Below are positions 23,774 through 31,515 of a stretch of DNA of 31,727 nt, one piece after another. A program made the position numbers and the translations under genes. How positions within the stretch are numbered: the first letter of the stretch is position 1; the number at the start of each line of letters is the position of its first letter. Source of the DNA: a virus. The notes beneath the pieces were generated by a model. That model did not search any database. It was not told the origin of the DNA and worked only from the letters and a program-made list of their open reading frames with translations. The stretch lies in the IMG/VR virus record IMGVR_UViG_3300013005_000111, positions 1 through 31,727 of that record. One strand, given 5' to 3'.

Positions 23774-23777
23774 TTGA

Positions 23778-24320
23778 TTACCAATCAACTAGTACCATTT
23801 TATTGCTCCACAACATTACATTGTCTGATTTAAAATCTAAATCTAAATCTAAATCTGCGATACCCGTACGGTTTGTGTCTTGTTGCAAAGCCCGTAAAAA
23901 ATTAACTAGTCTAGGGTTAGTATTGCGAGCTCCATCATTATCCAGATAATCAAATATACTAACTTCGCCTCCGGTTTCTCGAGCATACATTTTGAACTGA
24001 TTCATGAATTGGTCAATCATCAATTTATCAGGTTTTGTTAATTGTTCTGCATTTGCCATTATATACATACTTTGTTTTGAATCAACATAATATACTGGAA
24101 TAAATGTCGTAAATTCAGACCATCGGCCTACAATCACTTCTGCAACTTCTAATTCACTTTGTTCTTGTGTTATTTTGAAACATCGGTCCGTCCCATCAAT
24201 TTCATAGACACGACCATTATCTCCAGCTGCAATAAACCGAAACTGTTTTGATTTAATTTTATTTAAAAGATCTCGCAACTCAGTGTCAACGATTTCTAAT
24301 AATGATTTTAAACGTATCAT
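23778..24320 (-). CDS. Minimal protein-kinase-fold protein (180 aa)
   Basis: The sequence shows an ordered set of kinase landmarks: a glycine-loop-like AAGDNGRVYEI (31-41), a lysine in CFKIT (Lys49), helix C acidic residues (SELEVAE, 56-62), a hinge-like MYIMANAEQL, a catalytic-loop-like DFKSDNVML (Asp162, Lys164, Asn167; compare DLKPENILL) and a final LVDW in the place of the DFG strand. The chain ends right there, so the activation segment and C-lobe are missing. It could be a small-molecule or protein kinase remnant or a nucleotide-binding pseudokinase. I chose the ATG at 24320, one base after the previous stop (TAACATG) with AAGGAT upstream; the in-frame ATG at 24356 has no such support. 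Confidence 0.72.
   Translation of the reverse strand: MIRLKSLLEIVDTELRDLLNKIKSKQFRFIAAGDNGRVYEIDGTDRCFKITQEQSELEVAEVIVGRWSEFTTFIPVYYVDSKQSMYIMANAEQLTKPDKLMIDQFMNQFKMYARETGGEVSIFDYLDNDGARNTNPRLVNFLRALQQDTNRTGIADLDLDLDFKSDNVMLWSNKMVLVDW
23833..23856 (-). repeat. Four perfect copies of a hexamer in the kinase catalytic loop
   Basis: AAATCT is repeated four times on the plus strand, coding for the alternating Asp-Leu run just before the catalytic DFKSDN. Gain or loss of units would add or remove two residues without a frameshift. Confidence 0.9.
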
Positions 24321-24321
24321 G

Positions 24322-25914
24322 TTATCCTTTAAATGCAATATTTTTATCCAAGTCAATGCGAATTAAAAAATTCATATCAACATCGTTTCGTTTTTTAATT
24401 GGCTGTGCTAATTTACCAATTGCTAGTAATTCTCCGGCTTCATTATACAATCCAATTGTAGTTATGTAAGGAGCAAAAGCACTGCCACTAACAAAACTAT
24501 GATATGTTGAATCATCGTCTTGTGTTAATGATAAATTAGTTGACATATTGAAATCGCCAGCATCTAATTTAGCAACAGCACTGAGTTCATTGATTGTTAC
24601 AGTGCTTTGATAGCTAGCTGTATATGGACTTGATAAAATATCTTTAAATCTATAATCTGCTGATGAAATTACAACTAAGCCTTGTTTGCTAAACACGTTG
24701 CCAACATGAGCTGTTTGTAAAAATGTTCCTCCTACGCTACGGTCCGCTAACGCACTTATGTTGCTAGCGGAAAGTGACTTGTTAAATATTCTAATTTCAT
24801 CGAGATAACCGCGGAAAGAAGAGATTATGTTAGGATGTCCACCTATATACACGTCAGATGTATTATCAATTCTACCCGACGCACTCAATGGGCTATATGT
24901 ATTGGTAAGTATTTGATTGGATACAGAATTACTCAATGTTCCATCAATATATAATTCCAAAGTGCTTCCTGTTTTTTGACAAACAACGTGAGTCCATGAT
25001 GTAGTTAATGCAACAGATGATGTAGTAAAAACTGTATTAACCGGACTTACACTAGCTGCAAACATTAATTTGTTTGATGAACCTAACCCAGATATAGCAA
25101 ATGGATATTGACTTTGCAGTGAACTAGAGAGTTTACTAATTAGTAAATCACTAGCACCAAATCCTGATGGAGACCTGCTAATCCAAAAAGAAATTGCATA
25201 ATCATGATCTCGATCATAATACCCAGGTATCGAAGTTTGTATATAGCTACTAATTAGAACGCCAGAATTACTAAATTTAGCAGCTAGACCAACAGACTGA
25301 TTATCAACTAATGTTATTACACCGGGCAAATATATAACGTTTTCACTGATATATTGTATTCGAGTAGTGTCGAAATACTCATTGAAACCTTCATAAAATG
25401 TTTCGCCGCCGACAATCTTTGTTTGATCGAAATTAGCATCATATACATTGCTATAACGGTCGCTTTCTAAATTTATAGAGCCGGAACCGATAAATGTAAA
25501 TGATTCAGCTTTAATACCTTCACCAATTTTTATTTGAGGAATTGACAATACAGATGCAGATTCAAATAATACTTTTGTAGTTCGATTTAAATCAGTCGGA
25601 CCATATGATTTATACGGCTCATTTTTGTATTTATAATATAAATGATTGACAGAATGATAAATAACAGTTTGCAATGATCCGTTAATATTTGCTGCATCAT
25701 TGTATACTAATTCACTGCCTAGTGCTGGCAGTTGATCTGAATAAATTGCATTTAATGGCATCATGCTACTAGTAGAACTACCAGATATTACAGTCCAAGA
25801 TTTATAAACTTGGAATGGATTAAGCATCACATCCGTTGGATCTATCTTTTTAAAGACAGTTGGATATGCGCCTATATATGTATTTTCATTGTTTGATAAT
25901 CTAGACTCAGCCAT
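24322..25914 (-). CDS. Tail-associated protein with a LamG (concanavalin-like) domain
   Basis: A 530-residue virion-type protein. Residues about 215-395 form a LamG/pentraxin-like lectin domain: YAISFWISRS, SWTHVVCQKTGSTLELYIDG, VYIGGHPN and FRGYLDEIRIFNKSLSASNI are the classic beta-sandwich landmarks. Such domains commonly bind glycans, so host-surface or matrix attachment is likely. The last ~80 residues (YITTIGLYNEAGELLAIGKL ... LIRIDLD) match the C-terminus of the upstream 445-residue protein, suggesting a common attachment domain. The N-terminal part (about 1-140) starts with a short conserved-looking YPTVFKKIDPTDV segment. The start is weakly marked (AGGG about 17 bases away) and lies downstream of a composite terminator/TATTTATA element. 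Confidence 0.85.
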   Translation of the reverse strand: MAESRLSNNENTYIGAYPTVFKKIDPTDVMLNPFQVYKSWTVISGSSTSSMMPLNAIYSDQLPALGSELVYNDAANINGSLQTVIYHSVNHLYYKYKNEPYKSYGPTDLNRTTKVLFESASVLSIPQIKIGEGIKAESFTFIGSGSINLESDRYSNVYDANFDQTKIVGGETFYEGFNEYFDTTRIQYISENVIYLPGVITLVDNQSVGLAAKFSNSGVLISSYIQTSIPGYYDRDHDYAISFWISRSPSGFGASDLLISKLSSSLQSQYPFAISGLGSSNKLMFAASVSPVNTVFTTSSVALTTSWTHVVCQKTGSTLELYIDGTLSNSVSNQILTNTYSPLSASGRIDNTSDVYIGGHPNIISSFRGYLDEIRIFNKSLSASNISALADRSVGGTFLQTAHVGNVFSKQGLVVISSADYRFKDILSSPYTASYQSTVTINELSAVAKLDAGDFNMSTNLSLTQDDDSTYHSFVSGSAFAPYITTIGLYNEAGELLAIGKLAQPIKKRNDVDMNFLIRIDLDKNIAFKG

Positions 25915-25921
25915 ATTCAGT

Positions 25922-25957
25922 AAAAACCCTACTACATTTATTATAAATATAGCAGGG
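25922..25957 (-). terminator. Composite hairpin: terminator with a TATTTATA element in its loop
   Basis: On the coding strand CCCTGCTA pairs with TAGTAGGG (8 bp, one G-U pair) and TTTTT follows. The 15-base loop contains TATTTATA. The T run is nine bases from the next start codon. It would terminate the 445-residue gene unit, and a promoter in the loop could restart transcription for the LamG gene. Confidence 0.6.
25942..25949 (-). promoter_or_regulatory. TATTTATA element inside the terminator loop before the LamG gene
   Basis: An exact TATTTATA on the coding strand, 27 bases before the ATG at 25914. It is the only copy of the set that sits within a terminator hairpin loop. Confidence 0.45.
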
Positions 25958-25976
25958 CTTAAATCAATGTGTTATT

Positions 25977-27314
25977 TTAAAAATCTAACTTAACTCGGAT
26001 CAATGCTTCTCGTTGGAATGATTTTAGCAATGGCTGACTTAATTTAGCTACTCCTAATAATTCCTGACGATCATTATACAATCCTACCGTAGTAATATAT
26101 GTTTTAGGATCGCCTATAAAAGTTGCTTGTGAAATTTGACCAACACTTCCACTTACATATGATGGATTATTTGAAAAGTTATATTCTGCATTTTTAATTC
26201 TTACAAAATAATGTGTACTTGTTACTTTTTCTGAGTTACGAGCTTGGAAACCGAATGGATCACTAGTAGCCGAACTTGTTACAAGTGCAGATCCGGAAAT
26301 AGAATGGAACAATGCAAAGTGATTGTTACCTTCAGAACTTGAACCAGTATTAGTTTGGAATTTAAGTTGTTGATCTAACATTTTACCATCTAGTATCAAT
26401 GTTCCATAATCTGGGTAAACTAATCCGTAATATACAGGTGCTGTTGGATTAAAAACACCACTATTTATTGAACCAGAAACAATGTTATAAACCATGCCAG
26501 CTCCAACTTGAGTTCCCTGAGAGATTGATGAATCATCAATCAATGTAGTAATTATAGTTGAACTTGAAACTGCTACAGAACCCGTTGCGTTCAATGGTCT
26601 AGATCCAGAAATTTGTCGTAATGGTAATTCAAAATTACCAACATCTAATTTTTCTTTAACACGATTACGTTTAAAGTTAACAACATAAATTGAATCAGTA
26701 CTACCAGATCCAGCAGTTGTAAAACGAGTATCTGTTGCATTAAGTAATAATTGACGATACTGTGAATAGATTGCTTTACTTGGAGAATCGTTAAGTTGTC
26801 CTTGAGAATCAGAACCACTACCTAACGCATTTCCATATGCCAATGAAAACTGAGTTACAGATCCATCTGCTGCAGGATCAGCTTGTAAAACATCAATATA
26901 ATATCTACGTTGAGATGTTGTCGCCGTTGATGATGTAAAATAAGTAGTTAAACTTGCTACATTATCACTCCATAATCCGCCAGTTACAACCTCCGTTTGA
27001 TTTGATATAATATCATTCACGGTATCAAACTTTGTAAATACACGGCCGTTTCTTGTCAACATTTGACTTTGTTGCATATCTGCAACCATTTGATCTGCTA
27101 ATTGTTGAGCTAATTGCTGAACTTGATCATTAACCGCCGCTGTTGTGTTTGCTGTAGCAGCCTGCAGAGCTGCAGTTATAGCTGGTGTAGAAATTGCCGT
27201 AAGATTACCAGCAGCACCAGCCGTTCTAGTAGACCCTAGTGATGATATTCTACTTGGAGTAATACCATGGCGTGGTTGATTTTTTAATTGATTTATCACT
27301 GTTGATGTATTCAT
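25977..27314 (-). CDS. Tail or baseplate virion protein (445 aa)
   Basis: Ser/Thr/Gly-rich structural protein. Residues about 40-95 are Ala/Gln/Thr-rich and probably form a helical coiled region (ALQAATANTTAAVNDQVQQL). The remainder is beta-rich, with VKEKLDVGNFELPLRQISGS at about 235-255 and YVVNFKRNRV just before it. The C-terminal ~90 residues (YNFSNNPSYVSGS ... YITTVGLYNDRQELLGVAKL ... LIRVKLDF) resemble the end of the LamG protein encoded next, so both probably dock at the same virion site. This C-terminal pattern is common in structural proteins of T4-like cyanophages and uncultured marine phages (recollection, not a search). The start has AGG about nine bases upstream and lies 11 bases after the preceding gene. 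Confidence 0.82.
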   Translation of the reverse strand: MNTSTVINQLKNQPRHGITPSRISSLGSTRTAGAAGNLTAISTPAITAALQAATANTTAAVNDQVQQLAQQLADQMVADMQQSQMLTRNGRVFTKFDTVNDIISNQTEVVTGGLWSDNVASLTTYFTSSTATTSQRRYYIDVLQADPAADGSVTQFSLAYGNALGSGSDSQGQLNDSPSKAIYSQYRQLLLNATDTRFTTAGSGSTDSIYVVNFKRNRVKEKLDVGNFELPLRQISGSRPLNATGSVAVSSSTIITTLIDDSSISQGTQVGAGMVYNIVSGSINSGVFNPTAPVYYGLVYPDYGTLILDGKMLDQQLKFQTNTGSSSEGNNHFALFHSISGSALVTSSATSDPFGFQARNSEKVTSTHYFVRIKNAEYNFSNNPSYVSGSVGQISQATFIGDPKTYITTVGLYNDRQELLGVAKLSQPLLKSFQREALIRVKLDF

Positions 27315-27325
27315 GTTCTTACCTA

Positions 27326-27976
27326 TTAAATAGTCGCAGTAGTTGCTTGGTTAACTGTTAAATTAATTGTAACACTACCACCTGTTTCATTTGCAATAAT
27401 AGTAATCGAAGCAGTTTTACTAGACAGCAACTGTGTTTTAGCAACAACACGGAATTCAAATCCTGCTACTGCAACACTTTGTGCATCTTCATTATCACCA
27501 ATAAATCTAGGAGTCGTCGGAAGGGTTGAATTCTGTAATGCTCTAGTAACTTGTATATCAGCCACCGTAGAATCAGACAAAATTGCCGTGTATCCTAAAT
27601 TTGCATTACCGCCTTGGAAGTTACTTGTATTAGGAGCAATAATTGCACTGTCGCCTGGAGCTGCCAATGTAATCAATGTATTACCTACAGTAATTACTGG
27701 TATATTTGTTGTTTGTTTAGGCAACGTGATTAACTTGTATTTTAATGCTTGAGTTTCATCAGGAATTGCTTCAGTTATTGGCATATTTTCAATAATAGTA
27801 CCATAATAATTTGTTCCTAGTGGATGATCTGGATTCCATAATGAATAATCAATTTCATCATCACCTACTGCAAACTGTGTAATACTAAATGCACTACCTC
27901 CTTTTGCTAGCAATTCACGTCCTTTTAATGTTAGTATAGCGTCAATCGTTACCGACGTATTATCTAAATATCCCAT
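27326..27976 (-). CDS. Conserved virion-associated protein (216 aa)
   Basis: The N-terminal sequence (TIDAILTLKGRELLAKGG followed by SITQFAVGDDEIDYSLWNP) is of a type I associate with virion genes of uncultured marine and freshwater T4-like phages; no specific function is known to me. The remainder is beta-rich with Thr, Ile and Asn, and the C-terminal ~75 residues look like an immunoglobulin-like beta sandwich (FEFRVVAKTQLL ... ASITIIANETGGSVTINLTV). It lies between the very large tail protein and the 445-residue protein, so a baseplate or tail role is inferred. AAGG lies about ten bases from the ATG, with a TATTTATA element 20 bases upstream. Confidence 0.78.
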   Translation of the reverse strand: MGYLDNTSVTIDAILTLKGRELLAKGGSAFSITQFAVGDDEIDYSLWNPDHPLGTNYYGTIIENMPITEAIPDETQALKYKLITLPKQTTNIPVITVGNTLITLAAPGDSAIIAPNTSNFQGGNANLGYTAILSDSTVADIQVTRALQNSTLPTTPRFIGDNEDAQSVAVAGFEFRVVAKTQLLSSKTASITIIANETGGSVTINLTVNQATTATI

Positions 27977-27996
27977 ATTGTTTTAACCTTATTTTA

Positions 27997-28004
27997 TATA
28001 AATA
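27997..28004 (-). promoter_or_regulatory. TATTTATA element upstream of the 216-aa virion gene
   Basis: The coding strand reads TGTATATTTATATAAAATAAGG, ending 20 bases before the ATG at 27976. It is an exact member of the set and lies about 22 bases past the stop of the 1161-residue gene. Confidence 0.45.
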
Positions 28005-28025
28005 TACATGTTATTAATTTTGGTG

Positions 28026-31000
28026 TTAAACTAACACAAAACTTCCTTGGTCTCCTGCTGTCTGATACATTAGTTGATTTGGATTGCTAGTAAACCATTC
28101 TGCTACCGGGCCACCATCTATTGTTTGCGTTGATGCAATATTAAATCCTGGACTAGACATTTGCGAACCAGCATATCTTTGATTGCTAATACCGGTTGGT
28201 AAATAATCTGACACATCAGATAATGTTGATCCTGATACATATTGGTATGTTGATGGCACGCCTGTTATATAAATTGGTTGTACGGCATCACTTAACCAAT
28301 ATGGCGATGACGCAGTAATCCACGTAGACCCGGAATATAATAAATATTCATATGAATATATCGCACTATCATATTTAGCTGCATTTGACGCCGTTAAATA
28401 TAATTGCCATTGATTATCGTCAATTGCATTGATATCCATAATAACATCATTGAAACTACCAGCATAATAAAAATAATCTCCTGATGCTGTTGGTTGAGTG
28501 TTTTGAATTTCAGTTAAATAACTTGAATCATACGGCTTAAATGTTGGTAGTATAGTATCTTTGCTTCGTTCTAATACATTTGGCTTAATTAATATTCCAA
28601 GAAGCTTATCAGTACGGGCTGGCAGTAATTGTTCTAATTGTTTAAAAAATGATAAATCAAACAATGTAAACATGTTTATATATGCATTGATATCATTTTT
28701 AGTATCATACTTTTTCCAATACGACTGTGCGAAGTGAATTAAATCTGGATATGATTTTGCATTCAAATTGCCCGGGTCACCGATATAATCATCTAGTGCA
28801 GTAAATCCAAACTGCGCAAATACATCTTCATCAATCATTGTTTGTGGTGAAAAGTATATGCCTAATTTTTTACTATCTAGAGGTGCTTTATCAAATTGAC
28901 TGCGTTCAGCTCTAGTTTTAACATCCAATGATCCAACTAAATTGTTTGATTCTAAACGAACTTTGTTGTCATCAAATGTACCAGCCCCTAATGAAATTGC
29001 ATCATAATAATATGTTTCTTCAATTGAATCATACGGTGTACTAGTACTCCAACTAGCAAACGATGCTGATGATATTGTAGATGGTTTAGGCTGCACTCCA
29101 ACCAATGAACCAGTTAATGTATGATTAATTTTTTGTGTTAATGGTACTCGAAATATTAGTTCATCATATGAATTAACATTGCCGTCATATGCTGCTGGCG
29201 CTTTAACATGATTATTAAATGATGAATCTTGCAAACTGCTTGACCACAATCTTAATTCTTGTAACTGACCTACTAATCTAGAAGCACCGGCACTTGTTCC
29301 ACCCAATGTAACAACGCCATTAGTTGCAAATGATGCAGTTGCTGATGCAGATACTGCTGCTACAATTTTACCGTATTTAGATTTTTTAGTTACAACATCT
29401 AGATTAGTTCCATTAGTTCTCAATACGGCTGTTAACCAACCGCCATCAAACATTTCAATATCGGTAGAGCCTGTACCATTAATTTGTATAGTACCTAATG
29501 TACCACTAGTATAATCTAAAGTTACTACATTTGAACCTACTGTAAATAATGTCATTGTACTAGGAATAGTAGGAGTAGTAACGACATCAGCTGTTCGATA
29601 TCTCAATTCAATTGAATTAATTGACTGCGAATAATTAACCTGTACAGTACCGGCGGTATTTGTAATTAAATCTAATGCATAATCAAAATTCAATTTTTCA
29701 TATACCGGTGCTCTATCAATTCTAGGTCCACCATATTCATTGATTGATATCATTGATTGTGGTATTCCATAACATGATAATAATGCTTGAACACTACGCT
29801 TAGTACCTTTACTTTTCAATAGGTATGGTAAATTATTTACAATTCTTCTCCAAACCGTATAAGTCATATTTTGACTAGATACAGATGGATCGCCAACCGA
29901 ATTAGATCCAGTTAACGGCGTGCCTGATTCATTTGTTCCTAATACATATTGCCATAATTCGTGATTCTGATGACCATCAGTTAGGTTCCAACCAAATTGC
30001 TTAGCAACCGAATATAATAATTCATTTGGCATTCCTAATTTAGGATTTTCTTCGCGTTTATTGACCTTAGTCATATGATTGATATATGTATACAAAATAT
30101 CATAATGATGACCTAACATGTTAACAAATGTAGCTAATTGAATGTTATTTTCATCATAACGAATATATTCTGGAACTGCGTATATCAATGCGTTTGCATT
30201 TAAACTATCATATAATGATGCTGTTGCATATAAATTGTCATACCATGTAACAAATTGAGGGCTAGTACTATTAGCTAATGAATATGGTACTGTTGAATTT
30301 GTTTTTGGCGTCGGCGTTATGTAGCTTCCTGTTACTGAAGGAACCGACGGCGATTCATGTGGTATTGGATTTGATGTTAATATCGACGATGATTGATAAT
30401 ATAAAAATTGTTCGAACGCATCAAATCCGCCTATCAAATTGGTTTTCGTAGTAGCATAATCCGCTGCATTAGTTGCAGCAACACTTCCGGATAATTGTGA
30501 TATTACTATACTTTGTGATGTATAATATTCTAATAAACCTAATTTATATTTGAAATTTTCTAGACGTTCAACAGCTGAACTATAAAAAATAAAATTATTA
30601 AAATCAGAATAATCAATGTTTAATTTAACTCCAGCTAAACTTCCGGAAAAATATGCATCGACAACCTGTTGTGAAGTTTGTACAGATGATCCTAATAAAT
30701 CATTCCAATTTTTTAAATCGGTTTCTGTTGATGTATTATATGTAGCAGTTGCCTGCCAATTTGGATTAGCTAATCGATTAAATTGTGTAGCAGTATATAC
30801 CGGATAAATTACTACAGTATCAATGTACGGATCTTTTTCTTCTCTAACAACCCAACATTTAAAATCAACATCATATGTGTTTGGTAATGGCTCTGCTAAT
30901 TTTACGTATAAGTATTCTCCAATTACAACACTATTAATAAATAATACATTTTGATTTCTACTGAAATTTAACAAGTATGATTTATAATATGTAGATGATG

Positions 31001-31511
31001 TTTGATTAACTGTGTTAATATATGATGCAATTTGTTCTAAAAATTGAGGATTAGTAGCATCAATTGCACGTAATCGAACTTCAGTACGATCTGGAGATAT
31101 CTCATCAATTGTTAAAAATTGTTGTTCATAGTTACCAATTAAATTTTCAAAGAAATTAACAATGATGCGGAAGTTGCCAGCATTTAATTGTAATTGATTA
31201 AATTCATTGTATAAGTCAATAGCAACCGGCTGACTAGGCAATGTAATTAACTGATTGGTATTTTTATCTCGATATTCTGGAATCTTTTGTACAACTTGTA
31301 TTTTGTGATTTCCAGTAAGCCAAGTATCGCCAGAATAAACATGCAACTCAATTCTAGATTCATTAGTTTGTTGAACTAATTTTGGAATCTGTTTAACGCG
31401 CTCATTTGCATTGTAACTCAAAAGACTAGTTTTTAAAATAGGCAGTCTGGTTGCAGATACAGATTTAGCTGTATTATTAATTTGCTCGATATTTTTATAT
31501 TGTGTTAACAT
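28026..31511 (-). CDS. Very large tail/baseplate protein with tail-protein-I-like and LamG-like segments
   Basis: A 1161-residue virion-type protein. The N-terminal third (about 1-235) has repeated beta segments (ELHVYSGDTWLTGNHKIQVV, ISPDRTEVRLRAID). Around 460-610 lies a helical region with WQYVL and RRIVNNLPYLLKSKGTKRSV followed by ALLSCYGIP and INEYGG. This resembles the KGT...AVRALL segment of P2 gpI-type baseplate proteins. A LamG-like stretch follows (about 640-770: TLGTIQING, GGWLTAVLRTNGTNLDVV, LVGQLQELRLWSSSL). The C-terminal third is Tyr/Ser-rich. I chose the ATG at 31511 because AGGAAA is upstream and it starts four bases after the previous stop; the ATG at 31538 overlaps that gene and lacks a ribosome binding site. 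Confidence 0.8.
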   Translation of the reverse strand: MLTQYKNIEQINNTAKSVSATRLPILKTSLLSYNANERVKQIPKLVQQTNESRIELHVYSGDTWLTGNHKIQVVQKIPEYRDKNTNQLITLPSQPVAIDLYNEFNQLQLNAGNFRIIVNFFENLIGNYEQQFLTIDEISPDRTEVRLRAIDATNPQFLEQIASYINTVNQTSSTYYKSYLLNFSRNQNVLFINSVVIGEYLYVKLAEPLPNTYDVDFKCWVVREEKDPYIDTVVIYPVYTATQFNRLANPNWQATATYNTSTETDLKNWNDLLGSSVQTSQQVVDAYFSGSLAGVKLNIDYSDFNNFIFYSSAVERLENFKYKLGLLEYYTSQSIVISQLSGSVAATNAADYATTKTNLIGGFDAFEQFLYYQSSSILTSNPIPHESPSVPSVTGSYITPTPKTNSTVPYSLANSTSPQFVTWYDNLYATASLYDSLNANALIYAVPEYIRYDENNIQLATFVNMLGHHYDILYTYINHMTKVNKREENPKLGMPNELLYSVAKQFGWNLTDGHQNHELWQYVLGTNESGTPLTGSNSVGDPSVSSQNMTYTVWRRIVNNLPYLLKSKGTKRSVQALLSCYGIPQSMISINEYGGPRIDRAPVYEKLNFDYALDLITNTAGTVQVNYSQSINSIELRYRTADVVTTPTIPSTMTLFTVGSNVVTLDYTSGTLGTIQINGTGSTDIEMFDGGWLTAVLRTNGTNLDVVTKKSKYGKIVAAVSASATASFATNGVVTLGGTSAGASRLVGQLQELRLWSSSLQDSSFNNHVKAPAAYDGNVNSYDELIFRVPLTQKINHTLTGSLVGVQPKPSTISSASFASWSTSTPYDSIEETYYYDAISLGAGTFDDNKVRLESNNLVGSLDVKTRAERSQFDKAPLDSKKLGIYFSPQTMIDEDVFAQFGFTALDDYIGDPGNLNAKSYPDLIHFAQSYWKKYDTKNDINAYINMFTLFDLSFFKQLEQLLPARTDKLLGILIKPNVLERSKDTILPTFKPYDSSYLTEIQNTQPTASGDYFYYAGSFNDVIMDINAIDDNQWQLYLTASNAAKYDSAIYSYEYLLYSGSTWITASSPYWLSDAVQPIYITGVPSTYQYVSGSTLSDVSDYLPTGISNQRYAGSQMSSPGFNIASTQTIDGGPVAEWFTSNPNQLMYQTAGDQGSFVLV

Positions 31512-31515
31512 TGTA

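Noticed and set aside
373-28004. Plus-strand TATAAATA copies as true T4 late promoters
   Set aside because: Read on the plus strand they match T4 exactly, but they would drive antisense transcription into the ends of upstream genes, and no plus-strand genes exist here. The coding-strand reading is preferred.
15557-28125. A 17-base match (CCACCATCTATTGTTTG) shared by the 902-aa and 1161-aa virion genes
   Set aside because: It encodes the same short QTIDGG motif in two tail proteins and does not extend on either side, so it is not evidence of a repeat element or recombination.
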